A stretch of DNA of 64,000 nt from Niveibacterium sp. SC-1 (GCF_038235435.1 NZ_CP151275.1:3348001-3412000); one strand, 5' to 3'. Positions 33,446-41,551 are shown, counted from the stretch's first letter. Numbers and translations: made by a program. The notes: a model not told the origin generated them from the letters alone.

Positions 33446-33952
33446 CTAGATGTCCCCTCCCGCGGGCGGAGGCGGCGGCATGAAACGCTTGCCCAGCGAA
33501 TCGGCCGAGAGTTCGCCCTTGCGATCGAAGGGCAGGCGGCCGTAGTCCTGGGTGATCACCTCACCGCTCAGGCGGTAGTCGAGCTTGCCGCCTTCGAGCA
33601 TGCGCGGCAGTTGGCGCAGTACTCCGGCAAGCGTCGCGTGGCCGTCCACTCCGACCACGACGTCGCCCAGGCGCGGCAGCACCACCGGCTCGCCGGTAAG
33701 ACCGTCGGCGAAGTCCTGTCCCCCCAGCGCCAGCTTGAAGCGCAGGCCCTTGATCGCGATGTCCTTGTCGTTGGGGTTGCTCACCCGCAGCTTGATGCGA
33801 AAGCGCTGGTCGAAGAGATTGCCATCCAGCAGCTCGATGCCGGCGACCTTGACCTCCGGCTTCTCCAGCCCCAGTGCCATCATCGCGCACGCTGATAGCA
33901 GGGTCGCCAGCGCGACCAGCAGGGCCGCGCCCTTGAGTGCGCGCAAGCTCAT
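33446..33952 (-). CDS. LEA14-like (WHy-domain) lipoprotein
   Basis: A 168-residue lipoprotein: signal peptide with lipobox LLSAC (acylated Cys22), then a single immunoglobulin-like LEA type 2/WHy domain (EVKVAGIELLDGNLFDQRF, LRVSNPNDKDIAIKGLRFKLALGG) and a Pro-rich C-terminus. In other proteobacteria these are uncharacterised outer-membrane lipoproteins; water-stress functions are known for the plant proteins only. It overlaps the upstream dehydrogenase by 4 nt (ATGA), an odd pairing. Confidence 0.85.
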   Translation of the reverse strand: MSLRALKGAALLVALATLLSACAMMALGLEKPEVKVAGIELLDGNLFDQRFRIKLRVSNPNDKDIAIKGLRFKLALGGQDFADGLTGEPVVLPRLGDVVVGVDGHATLAGVLRQLPRMLEGGKLDYRLSGEVITQDYGRLPFDRKGELSADSLGKRFMPPPPPAGGDI

Positions 33953-34836
33953 GTGCGGCCCGCCATCTGTTCGAGCAGGCGCAGCAGGCTGATGCTGTCA
34001 TCCTCACCCATGCCCGAGCCCACCGCCGCATTGAGCAGCTGCGAGGTCGCGGCGCTGGCAGGCAGCGCGAGGGCCATGCGGTTGGCTTCTTCGAGCACGA
34101 TGCGCAAATCCTTCTGATGCATCCAGGTCTTGAAGCCGGGTTTGAAATTGCGCGCGAGCATACGTTCCCCGTGGTTTTCGAGGATGCGGCTGTAGGCAAA
34201 GCCGCCGAGCAGCGCCTCGCGCACGCGCTCCGGGTCCACTCCCGCGGCGCGGGCGAACAAGAGCGCCTCCGCCACGATCGCGATGCCGGCTCCGGTGAGA
34301 ATCTGGTTGCAGGCCTTGGCCACCTGCCCTGCGCCGCTCTCACCGATGCGGGTCACAGTCTTGCCCATGCATTCGAAAGCCGGCCGCGCAAGGTCGAAGG
34401 CATTCTGCGGGCCGCCCACCATGACGGTCAGGCTGCCGGCGATCGCCCCCACTTCCCCACCCGAGACCGGCGCATCCAGCATGGTCACGCCGCGCTCCAC
34501 CAGCCGGGCGGCGATCTCCCTTGCGGCAGTCGGCGCGATGGTGCTCATGTCCGCATAGACCAGATCCGAGCGATCGGCCGCCACCGCACCCTCGGCCACG
34601 CCCTGGGCGCCCAGCGCCACGGCCTCGACGTCGGGGGCGTCGCCGACCATGCTGATCACCAGTTCGCAACGCTGTGCCAGTTCAGCCGCACTGGCCGCAG
34701 CCGTCGCGCCCGCGGCCACCAGCGGTTCCATCGAGGCGGGGCGACGCGCCCACACGCTGACCGCATGCCCCTGCTTGAGAAGATTGAGCGCCATCGGGCG
34801 CCCCATGATGCCCAGTCCGACAAAACCGATTTCCAT
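33949..34836 (-). CDS. Beta-hydroxyacid dehydrogenase family NAD(P) enzyme
   Basis: A 295-residue enzyme of the 3-hydroxyisobutyrate / 2-hydroxy-3-oxopropionate (tartronate semialdehyde) reductase family. The nucleotide-binding motif GLGIMGRPMALNLL is at the N-terminus, the substrate loop is DAPVSGGEVGA, and the catalytic Lys is in GAGQVAKACNQIL. The exact substrate (tartronate semialdehyde, 3-hydroxyisobutyrate or succinic semialdehyde) cannot be fixed. Start MEIGFVGLGIMG is the family N-terminus; an in-frame extension is rejected. It is divergent from ybiB. Confidence 0.88.
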   Translation of the reverse strand: MEIGFVGLGIMGRPMALNLLKQGHAVSVWARRPASMEPLVAAGATAAASAAELAQRCELVISMVGDAPDVEAVALGAQGVAEGAVAADRSDLVYADMSTIAPTAAREIAARLVERGVTMLDAPVSGGEVGAIAGSLTVMVGGPQNAFDLARPAFECMGKTVTRIGESGAGQVAKACNQILTGAGIAIVAEALLFARAAGVDPERVREALLGGFAYSRILENHGERMLARNFKPGFKTWMHQKDLRIVLEEANRMALALPASAATSQLLNAAVGSGMGEDDSISLLRLLEQMAGRT

Positions 34837-34949
34837 TGCAGCCCGCTGCTCCTGTGATGCGTTTTCATCGGGGTGACACGCCACGCCGTTTTGGCGATCG
34901 CCGCGCGCTGACCGACAATAGACGGTCTTCTTCTCACGCCACGCCTGCC

Positions 34950-35861
34950 ATGCACCCATTCGCTTCGATCATCAAGGAAATCGGCCGAGGCGCCAAGGGC
35001 GCGCGGCCTCTCAGTGAAGATCAGGCCGAATGGCTCTTCGGCGAGATCCTCGACGGCCGGGTGCCCGACATGGAATTGGGCGCCGTCCTGCTCTCGATGC
35101 GGGTCAAGGGCGAAGACGTCATCGAGGTCGCCGGCTTCAAGCGCGCGATGGACGCCCGCACCCTGCAGCTGGACGTCCCCCAAGGCCCCCGCTGCGTGTT
35201 GCTTCCCACCTACAACGGCGCGCGCAAGCAGGCCAACCTGATGCCGCTGGTCGCCCTCCTGCTCGCCCAGCGCGGCGTGCCCGCACTGATCCACGGCCGC
35301 CACGACTTCGACAGCCGGGTGAGCCCCTTCGAACTGCTCGCCGCGCTCGACATCCACCCCGCCGCCGACGTGGCCGAAGCCAACGCCGCGCTCGCCGAAC
35401 GCCGCCTCGCCTGCCTGCGCCTGGAAACCCTGCTCCCCGGCCTCGCGCAACTCCTTTCCCTGCGTCCACGCCTAGGGGTTCGCAACAGCGGCCACACCAT
35501 GGCCAAGCTGCTCGACCCCTGCCAGGGGCGTAGCGTGCGCGTCATCGCCGTGACCCACCCGGAGTACATGGAACGCATGCTCGAACACCTCGTCTCCGAC
35601 GGTGCCCACGCCCTGCTCATGCGCGCCACCGAAGGCGAGGCCTACGCCCATCCCCGCCGCCGCCCCCGGCTCATGGGCTACATGGAGGGCGAAGCCCATG
35701 AGCTCTACCCGCAAGGGGAGAACGACCCCGGTCGCGATGCCGGCGAAGGCTGTGATGTCGCGACGAATGTGGCAGTCATCCGGGGGATGCTGAGCGGTGA
35801 TCTGCCCGTGCCGCAGCCGGTGCTGGATCAGGTGGACGCGTTGGAGCGGTTGGCGCGCTGA
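34950..35861 (+). CDS. ybiB: YbiB/TrpD2-family DNA-binding protein
   Basis: A 303-residue protein with the fold of anthranilate phosphoribosyltransferase (helical N-domain with LSEDQAEWLFGEILDGRVPDMELGAVLLSMRVKGE; later GVRNSGHTMAKLLDP). It lacks the canonical TrpD glycine-rich PRPP loop, which fits the TrpD2/YbiB branch. YbiB in E. coli binds nucleic acid non-specifically and is linked to the SOS response. The start follows from the family N-terminus; a 38-residue upstream extension crosses the divergent promoter region. Downstream lies a repeat-rich non-coding area. Confidence 0.85.
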   Translation: MHPFASIIKEIGRGAKGARPLSEDQAEWLFGEILDGRVPDMELGAVLLSMRVKGEDVIEVAGFKRAMDARTLQLDVPQGPRCVLLPTYNGARKQANLMPLVALLLAQRGVPALIHGRHDFDSRVSPFELLAALDIHPAADVAEANAALAERRLACLRLETLLPGLAQLLSLRPRLGVRNSGHTMAKLLDPCQGRSVRVIAVTHPEYMERMLEHLVSDGAHALLMRATEGEAYAHPRRRPRLMGYMEGEAHELYPQGENDPGRDAGEGCDVATNVAVIRGMLSGDLPVPQPVLDQVDALERLAR

Positions 35862-35932
35862 AGCCGGCTGTCGCGGCTTGGCGAGACGGGCGGCACGGAT
35901 GCGTGGAGCATCTTGCCGATCGAGGACCCTTC

Positions 35933-35995
35933 GCTCGTAGCTCGTAGCTCGTAGCTCGTAGCTCGTAGCTCGTAGCTCGTAGCTCGTAGCTCGCA
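35933..35995. repeat. Heptamer tandem array (GCTCGTA, 9 units)
   Basis: Eight perfect copies of the 7-bp unit GCTCGTA and a ninth with one change (GCTCGCA) run head to tail without spacers. Reading through it gives a meaningless Arg-Ala-Thr-Ser-Tyr-Glu-Leu repeat, so it is not coding. The array ends 22 bp before the inverted-repeat element. It is a likely variable-number locus. Confidence 0.95.
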
Positions 35996-36016
35996 AAGCG
36001 TAGTTGCGATTTCAAT

Positions 36017-36628
36017 CGTGCGTTGGCCGGGGTCCCGCCCCCGGCGGGCGGGTTACTTTCTTTGCTCGCGCAAAGAAAGTAACCAAAGAAAGCGCGCCCC
36101 GCTGTGTCGCCGCGCTGCGCGCGGTCCCCTGCGCTACTCGGCGACACAGAGGGGAACGAACATCGCTTCCGCTCGACGGTTGGAAGCACGCCCAAGACGG
36201 GTAGTTGGGTCAAGGGAAATCCTGGAGCCGTCGTAGGGCGCCATGAGCGCAGCGAATCGCGCCGTTATGGCTTCGCCTCCCTTCGCGCCCACATCCCGTC
36301 GTCCGTGGCGGCGCTACGGATTCCCCTTCGGGAACCGGCTCAGCCGTTCCGCGTAGACGCCTTTGACCTTCCCTCCCCTCTGACCGCGCCGAGCAGCACA
36401 GGAAGCCAGAGGCACCGGCGAAGCCGGCGCGAGCACTGTCCGAGCTCCGTTCGTTCGCGGCTTCATCGCGGACGAAAAGGGCGAGTCGCGCAGCGCTCTG
36501 GCTTCCGCGCAGCGCAGGGCACCACGCGAAGCGTGGCGCGGTCAGCGGGGTGCCCTTCTCTTGGTTACTTCTCTTGGGCAAGCAAGAGAAGTAACCCGCC
36601 CGCCGGGGCGGGACCCGGCCAACGCACG
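36017..36628. mobile_element. MITE-like element with long terminal inverted repeats
   Basis: A 612-bp non-coding element. Its ends (36017-36103 and 36543-36628) are imperfect inverted repeats of 86-87 bp, about 85% identical by eye, starting CGTGCGTTGGCCGGG. Each end holds a perfect 14-bp hairpin with a 6-nt loop: left 36051-36084, right 36563-36596. The stems differ at paired positions (TTTCTTTG/CAAAGAAA against TTCTCTTG/CAAGAGAA), so pairing is kept. The interior has another stem (36097-36111 with 36140-36154). No transposase or credible gene is inside, and I could not identify a target-site duplication. Confidence 0.75.
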
Positions 36629-36866
36629 ACGGGAAATGGCCGCCCACAACCAGAAACACCCGCAATTCCAATGGCATTTTCTGGCGCCAACAGAAAGGCC
36701 GAGAATCTTCGCTGCACCCGCACATACGAAACACACAAGCCCAGTCACGAAAAGTGCATGGTCAAGCCCTCCCCGCTCGGGTGTGATGGCGTCCGGCCGC
36801 TGACGCACGGCGGTCTTCCACACCATTGAAGAGGTCCCGCGATAGAAGGGACCGAGGAGAAGACTG
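36629..36866. promoter_or_regulatory. Upstream region of the first GH16 gene
   Basis: A 238-bp gap without a gene. I see no clear -35/-10 pair. A GGTCCC/GGGACC hairpin (36833-36853) sits just upstream of the GAGGAG Shine-Dalgarno of the GH16 gene and could affect its translation. AraC-type regulators downstream make this a likely control region (inference). Confidence 0.4.
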
Positions 36867-37658
36867 ATGAAGGCACAACGACTGGCGCGACGCGCGCTGT
36901 TGCTTCTGGCCGCGGTCGGTATGAGCGGCGCGGCGCAAGCGGCGAGCTTCTGGGATGGTTTCGACAACAACTGGTACAACACCACGATCTGGGAACCGCG
37001 TTCCGGCGCGAACGGCGGGATGTTCGGCTGCACCTTCTATCCGGACGTGATCCAGGCCGGCACGGGCGGCACGCTGAACATGCGTGTGTGGAACGGCGCC
37101 TGCTCTGAACTCCGCACCAAGACGAAATACCAGTACGGCACGCTGCAGACCCGCATGAAGGCAGGGTGGTCGCAGGGCACGGTCAGCAGCCTCTTCACCT
37201 ACGACTCCTGGGCCGAGACTGCCGGCAACCCCTGGACCGAGATCGACATCGAGTTCCTGCCCTCGTTCGGCAACGTGATGCATACCAACATCATTTACCA
37301 GGCCAACGCGTCGTCCACCCTGTACATGTACCAGAAGGACATCAGCCTCTCGTCCTACGGCATCAATGTCTTCGACGCACCGATCCAGGTCGGCTTCGAC
37401 TGGACCGCCGACCAGGTCGCCTGGTATGTGCTCGACTCCGCGGGCGTCAAGCGCTACCTGCGCACCGTGGTGCGCAGCGATGCGACCGGCTGCGACTGCA
37501 TCCCGACGTCGCGCTGGCCGAGCAAGCCCGCGAAGATCATGGCCAACCACTGGCACGGCAACAACGCGAACAGCGACTCGGTGAACTACTTCCCGAAGAC
37601 CTACGACTACAGCGCGGACTACGCGGTGTACGACTGGATCCAGTTCGTCGACTACTAA
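36867..37658 (+). CDS. Secreted GH16 beta-glucanase, lichenase/ExoK-like
   Basis: A 263-residue exported glycoside hydrolase. The signal peptide ends near residue 25 (GAAQA). The GH16 catalytic motif NPWTEIDIEFL gives nucleophile Glu125, Asp127 and acid/base Glu129. The gapless EIDIE form without the extra Met (beta-bulge absent) is typical of lichenase/ExoK-type enzymes on beta-1,3-1,4-glucans or succinoglycan, unlike the second GH16 enzyme in the locus. No CBM is fused. GAGGAG lies 7 nt before the ATG. It is followed by a lipoprotein gene 72 nt downstream. Confidence 0.88.
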   Translation: MKAQRLARRALLLLAAVGMSGAAQAASFWDGFDNNWYNTTIWEPRSGANGGMFGCTFYPDVIQAGTGGTLNMRVWNGACSELRTKTKYQYGTLQTRMKAGWSQGTVSSLFTYDSWAETAGNPWTEIDIEFLPSFGNVMHTNIIYQANASSTLYMYQKDISLSSYGINVFDAPIQVGFDWTADQVAWYVLDSAGVKRYLRTVVRSDATGCDCIPTSRWPSKPAKIMANHWHGNNANSDSVNYFPKTYDYSADYAVYDWIQFVDY

Positions 37659-37694
37659 GCATCTCGCGCCGGGGCCATTGCCGGCTCCGGCGCG

Positions 37695-37715
37695 CGCATC
37701 ACGCATCACGCATCA
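37695..37715. repeat. Short heptamer repeat (CGCATCA x3)
   Basis: Three head-to-tail copies of CGCATCA, directly before the Shine-Dalgarno (AGGA) of the lipoprotein gene. A GCGCCGG/CCGGCGC hairpin without a T-run (37666-37693) adjoins it. Unit-number change would alter the mRNA leader only. Confidence 0.8.
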
Positions 37716-37730
37716 CGCAGGAAAAACAAC

Positions 37731-38426
37731 ATGAAACACCGCACCACTCCGCACCCGGCGAAGCGCCTTGGCCTCGTCGCATGTCTACTGCTCGCAGCCT
37801 GTGAGCAGCCTCAACAAGCCCCGGAAAATCCCACTCCTGCCCCAGCCAAGTCGGTCAGCTCGCCGGACCGCTACCTCTGGGCAGATTTCGCCGAAGGCCG
37901 CGCCGAACTCAGCAACGGGGTTAAGGCGACACCTGGCTGGTACGCGGAAGACAAACGCGACGTCGCCTTCGACGGTGCGCATTTCGAAGAAGGTGCGATG
38001 CGCCTCACCGGAACCCTGCGCAAGACGCACGAGAGCCGCTATGGCGGCATCACGGTGAGTCTCGCCGCGGCCTCGGCGGAGGGGGCGGACATGAGCGCCT
38101 ACGGGACCCTCAAGCTGGTGCTCGCCTCGTCCCAGGCCGGCCACAAGCTGCAGGTCCGGCTCATCGGCCCCAACGACGTCGCCATGTTCCGGGGCTGCTA
38201 CCCGTTTGCGACGATCGCGCCGACAGCGACGCCCGATTCGCATGTCATCACCCTGCGCGCCGAGCTGTTCCCGGCGCTGGAGTGGTGCAAGGACCTGCGG
38301 CTGAGCTTTGCCGATACGCTCAAGAATCTGCGCGCCGTCGAGATCATCGACGCCACGCTGCCGACGGACGCTCAGACGCCCAGCGCGATCGACTTCTCGC
38401 TCAAAACAGTGAGCTTCGAACGCTGA
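37731..38426 (+). CDS. Lipoprotein with jelly-roll-like, possible carbohydrate-binding domain
   Basis: A 231-residue lipoprotein: lipobox LLAAC (Cys24), a Pro-rich spacer, then one beta-rich domain (from DRYLWADFAEGRAEL). Its C-terminal half has SAYGTLKLVLASSQ, then Cys156 and Cys186 exactly 30 residues apart, and ends with FSLKTVSF. The same pattern and spacing occur in the PT-linker lipoprotein at 39352-40119, so the two are probably paralogous domains. Carbohydrate binding is suggested by the glycosidase neighbours and beta-sandwich look, not shown. The last 55 nt overlap the convergent AraC gene. Confidence 0.78.
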   Translation: MKHRTTPHPAKRLGLVACLLLAACEQPQQAPENPTPAPAKSVSSPDRYLWADFAEGRAELSNGVKATPGWYAEDKRDVAFDGAHFEEGAMRLTGTLRKTHESRYGGITVSLAAASAEGADMSAYGTLKLVLASSQAGHKLQVRLIGPNDVAMFRGCYPFATIAPTATPDSHVITLRAELFPALEWCKDLRLSFADTLKNLRAVEIIDATLPTDAQTPSAIDFSLKTVSFER

Positions 38427-39286
38427 TCCTCCGCACCGCCACGCGCCTTGGCCCTGAAGGCGCTAGGCGCGAGGCCGGTGCGGCGTTTGAATTGGCGGGT
38501 AAAGTGCGAAGCCTCGGCAAAGCCGAGGCGCTCGGCGATCAGCTCCAGGCTGAGCGAGGTCTGCAGCAGCAATTCGCAGGCGCGCTCGGTGCGACAGCGT
38601 GAAAGGTATTCGCGCGGCGCCATGCCAAAGCGCTGGTGGAAGAGCCGGTTGGCGTAGCCCGCGCAGACGCCTTCGGCCGCCGCAAGTGTGGCCAGCACTA
38701 CGCTCTCGCCACGAGCGACGCGCGCGCACATCTCGGCCGCGAGTCGCTCGGCCAGGTGCTCCGGCGCGCGCGCGGGAGTCCGGGCGCACTCCTCCACCAC
38801 TGCGTCTGTCACAGCGTGCCGGTCTTCCAGACTGGCGACGAAAGCGAGAAAGGCACTAAGCACGCGCAACTCGCGCGCGGCATCACGCGGCACGGCGGCC
38901 AGCGTGTCTGCGAGCGCGGCCACGGCCTTGAGCACAGCCGGCACGCCGATCGCCTGCAGACTCTCGCGCCGAAGCACGCCGGCGAGCGAGGGCGCATCGA
39001 GTGCCAGTTCCGTATGGAATAGCTGCCCTCGACGCAGGCAACGCCAGTGCAGCGTCCAGCTTGGCGGGACCAGCAGGGCGGTGCCAGCCTCAAGATGGAT
39101 ATGCCGTGCGCCAGCCAGGACTTCCAGCGTGCCTTCGCGCAGCCACAGGAGTTCGAATACGTCGCTGCGCACCGCGAGGGATCCCTCGCCCGGCTCACAA
39201 CGCAACACTTCGCCTCGCGCGACACAGGCAGACACCGCCGATGTGCGCAAAGGCATGGGATGCAGGCCTGCGTCGATCAGATTCAT
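38372..39286 (-). CDS. AraC-family transcriptional regulator
   Basis: A 304-residue regulator with an N-terminal cupin-type sensor (about residues 10-100, LEAGTALLVPPSWTLHWRC) and a C-terminal double helix-turn-helix (SVVLATLAAAEGVCAGYANRL and LSLELIAERLGFAEASHFTR). The C-terminal signature RTERACELLLQTSLSLELIA is typical of AraC/XylS. I chose MNLIDAGLHPMPLRTS; no strong Shine-Dalgarno decides it, and MPLRTS 10 codons in is an alternative. It lies between the two related lipoprotein genes and likely controls the glucan locus (inference). Its 3' end overlaps the lipoprotein gene by 55 nt. Confidence 0.85.
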   Translation of the reverse strand: MNLIDAGLHPMPLRTSAVSACVARGEVLRCEPGEGSLAVRSDVFELLWLREGTLEVLAGARHIHLEAGTALLVPPSWTLHWRCLRRGQLFHTELALDAPSLAGVLRRESLQAIGVPAVLKAVAALADTLAAVPRDAARELRVLSAFLAFVASLEDRHAVTDAVVEECARTPARAPEHLAERLAAEMCARVARGESVVLATLAAAEGVCAGYANRLFHQRFGMAPREYLSRCRTERACELLLQTSLSLELIAERLGFAEASHFTRQFKRRTGLAPSAFRAKARGGAEDQRSKLTVLSEKSIALGV

Positions 39287-39351
39287 CCGGACCCTCCGAC
39301 GACAGGGCGCGGTGCCGCACGGCACCGCGCCCTGGACGCACTTCGTTTGGA

Positions 39352-40119
39352 TCAGGGCAGCAGCTTGATCGCGCCCACGCTCACAGCGTGGTTGCCGGCT
39401 GTGCTGTTGGCATTGCTCACGTCGATCGCGAGCAGGCCGTTGCGCATCGCGCTCAGGGGCACTCCGCTGGGGGGGCAGTAGCTCGGCACGGCGAAGGTGC
39501 TGGCGTCCAGCGTGAGCTCTTTCGCGGCAAGCGTGCCACTGACGGTGACCTCGGCGGTCGGCACACAACCGTCGGAGGGCAAGTCGCGCGGCTGCAGCTT
39601 GAGCGTGAGCAGGGTGTCAGTGGTCGAAGCCAACTCGATCGAGAGTTTGGCGTACGAGGTGGTGTCGACCACGGAACGCGCCGCCGGATCGCCAGAGGTC
39701 GGCAGATTGCCTGCCGCAGCCACGCGGATCGCCACGCCAGCGTAGGCATTCGCGCTGGCAAGCGAGGCGTTCATGTTCGCGCTGCCCGCTGTCGTACTGA
39801 GCGTCCCGACGGTCTGGTCGGAGGGCTGCTCGGCGAAGGCATACATGCTGACCTCACCACCTTCGCTCGTCTGGTTGCCGGCGACGATACTGCCGAAGCT
39901 GAACGCGCTGGGGGTCGGCGTCGGAGTCGGTGTGGGAGTCGGTGTGGGAGTCGGTGTGGGCGTGGGAGTGGGAGTCGGCGTGGGCGTGGGGCTAGGGCTG
40001 GGCGTCGGTGTGGGCGTCGCGGCGGGATCATCGCCACCGCCGCCGCAGGCGGACAACAGGCTCAGCAACAGGAAGCTCGCACCCAGGCCGCAAGCAAGCC
40101 GCATCTTCGTGGAACGCAT
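39352..40119 (-). CDS. Lipoprotein with Pro-Thr linker and Cys-30-Cys domain
   Basis: A 255-residue lipoprotein: lipobox LLSAC (Cys25), a Gly/Asp stretch, a long (Pro-Thr)n linker (about residues 34-70), and a beta-rich C-terminal domain beginning [29 protein letters not shown], a Cys pair 30 residues apart and a final VGAIKLLP mirror the lipoprotein at 37731. Pro-Thr linkers commonly space carbohydrate-binding modules from an anchor. GGAG lies 7 nt before the chosen ATG; an in-frame start 5 codons upstream is less likely. A TTGACA (40186-40191) upstream may be its -35, but the -10 is poor. Confidence 0.78.
   Translation of the reverse strand: MRSTKMRLACGLGASFLLLSLLSACGGGGDDPAATPTPTPSPSPTPTPTPTPTPTPTPTPTPTPTPTPTPSAFSFGSIVAGNQTSEGGEVSMYAFAEQPSDQTVGTLSTTAGSANMNASLASANAYAGVAIRVAAAGNLPTSGDPAARSVVDTTSYAKLSIELASTTDTLLTLKLQPRDLPSDGCVPTAEVTVSGTLAAKELTLDASTFAVPSYCPPSGVPLSAMRNGLLAIDVSNANSTAGNHAVSVGAIKLLP
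39911..40018. repeat. Hexamer-type repeat tract coding for the Pro-Thr linker
   Basis: About 108 bp of GTCGGT/GTGGGA-type 6-bp units on the plus strand, coding (Pro-Thr)n on the minus strand. Gain or loss of units keeps the frame, so linker length may vary between strains. Confidence 0.88.
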
Positions 40120-40483
40120 GACAGGTCTCCTCATTCATCTCATTTTTGTGTGATGCGGGGCCCCGCTTAGCGCAGGACATCCCCCTGTCAATGTGTGCGC
40201 GGCGCGACGCGGCCGCCTGCTTTTCCTTGTGGATGGGCTAGCAGAGTTTGCGTTTCGGGTACCCGGACATCATGTCGAAACATGCCGGAAAAGAACCGCA
40301 CAAAAAGCCGCAGACCAAGTCTGCGCGCGGCTTTCCGGGCAGTGCTCGTGCACGCGTATGTTTACTGTGAAGGAGGCATTTGGTTGCAGAGACGAACCAA
40401 ATCAACAGCCGTCGGGGCGAAAGACTCGCCCCTGATACCCGACTGCCGCAGTCGAGCACCGCCGGCAAATGAGGCGGCGCGCT
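40120..40483. other. Intergenic region with a terminator for the AraC/GyrI-like gene
   Basis: A 364-bp gap. At 40302-40334 the minus strand reads AAAGCCG...CGGCTTTTT with a partly bulged stem and five Ts, a plausible terminator for the minus-strand AraC/GyrI gene about 150 nt upstream. A GCGGGGCCCCGC palindrome is at 40156-40167. A short frame at 40195-40521 has no family resemblance. I see no other gene. Confidence 0.5.
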
Positions 40484-41380
40484 TCAGGCTTCGACCGGCA
40501 CCCGCAGTTCGACACGAATGACAGGCTGCATGTCCGGCCCGGGTGCCGGCGGGGTCGGGCTGATGCCTGAGCCGTAGTACTCGATGAAGGGGCAATCGGC
40601 GAGGGTGAAGCCGCTGCCAGGCAACCAGCGGCGCAGGATGCGCATCCACTCGGTGCCGAAGTCCGTGCGCGAACCTTCGAAGGTCATGCAGGCAAACCAG
40701 CCGCCGCGGATCTTGCGGCGCGAGACGCGCGTCGCCGGGCTGTTCCAGTCGGGCGGCAGGACCACGCAGGCGTCGTAGCGGCAGCGCGAGGCTGGTGCAA
40801 TGCTCGGGTCGTCCAGGCCCATGCCGATCAGGGGCTGCTCGCCCAAGCCCATGGCCTTGACCCAGGGCACGAAGCGCTCCCAGGTTTCCACGACCGACGC
40901 TCCATAGGGCCCCGTGTGGCGCCAGTAGAGGACCTCCAGCTCAGGCAGCCGCTCCACTCGCACCACGGGCGCGGCCTCGTGCTCGGGAACGCTTTCGCGC
41001 TGGCGGACCTCCCACTCCAGGTAGCCGCCCTTGCGCCAGCCGGTGGGCGTCATGCCGAACTGTTGCTTGAAGGCCCGCGCGAAGGCTTCGACCGACGCAA
41101 AGCCCACCGCGGCGGCCACGTCGGCCACCGCGGCACTGTTGGAGTGCCGCAGACGACTTCCCGCCGCCTCGAGCCGGCGGCGTCGCACCAGGTCGTTGGG
41201 CGTCTCGCCGGTCCAGGCAAGGAAGAGCCGATGGAAGTGGTAGGGCGAATAGGCGGCGACCTCGGCGAGGGTCTCGAGCTTGAGATCGTCGGCCAGATGC
41301 AGGTCGATGTAGTCGAGCACGCGGTTCATCCGGCGCGCGTGCGGATCGGTGGGTTCGTTGTGGTCATGCGGCGTGCTCAT
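40484..41380 (-). CDS. AraC-type regulator fused to a GyrI-like effector domain
   Basis: A 298-residue protein. The N-terminal AraC DNA-binding domain (about 15-115: LKLETLAEVAAYSPYHFHRLF, then VADVAAAVGFASVEAFARAF) is followed by a GyrI-like small-molecule domain (about 140-298: VVRVERLPELEVLYWRHTGPY; ending FIEYYGSG...VIRVELRVPVEA). This Rob/SoxS-type layout with N-terminal HTH and C-terminal GyrI is a known regulator class; the ligand is unknown. Start MSTPHDHNEPTDPHARRMNR is favoured over a long upstream extension that crosses the divergent GH16 promoter. It is divergent from the second GH16 gene and may control it. Confidence 0.87.
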   Translation of the reverse strand: MSTPHDHNEPTDPHARRMNRVLDYIDLHLADDLKLETLAEVAAYSPYHFHRLFLAWTGETPNDLVRRRRLEAAGSRLRHSNSAAVADVAAAVGFASVEAFARAFKQQFGMTPTGWRKGGYLEWEVRQRESVPEHEAAPVVRVERLPELEVLYWRHTGPYGASVVETWERFVPWVKAMGLGEQPLIGMGLDDPSIAPASRCRYDACVVLPPDWNSPATRVSRRKIRGGWFACMTFEGSRTDFGTEWMRILRRWLPGSGFTLADCPFIEYYGSGISPTPPAPGPDMQPVIRVELRVPVEA

Positions 41381-41551
41381 GCAGCAATGATCGCGTACAC
41401 CGGCAGCGCCAGCACAGCGGCCGGACCAAAGGAAATCGCAAGAACGGTCAGTCGCGGACCAAGCCGCGCAAGGTGGCCCTCGCGCCCCCCTTGCTAGCAT
41501 CGGATGCGGGCTGAAGCAGCCTTCACACACCAATAACGAGGAGACCCACGC

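Noticed and set aside
35933..35995. CRISPR-like array
   Set aside because: Units are only 7 bp with no spacers, and there are no cas genes nearby.
35472..35996. Minus-strand frame with a repeated Arg-Ala-Thr-Ser-Tyr-Glu-Leu protein tail
   Set aside because: The protein repeat is just the heptamer DNA array read in all three frames in turn, joined to the antisense of ybiB.
36104..36829. Open frame of 241 codons inside and after the inverted-repeat element
   Set aside because: It reads through inverted repeats and hairpins, and its composition (Ser/Arg/Pro-rich) is that of the spurious ORFs often called over such elements.
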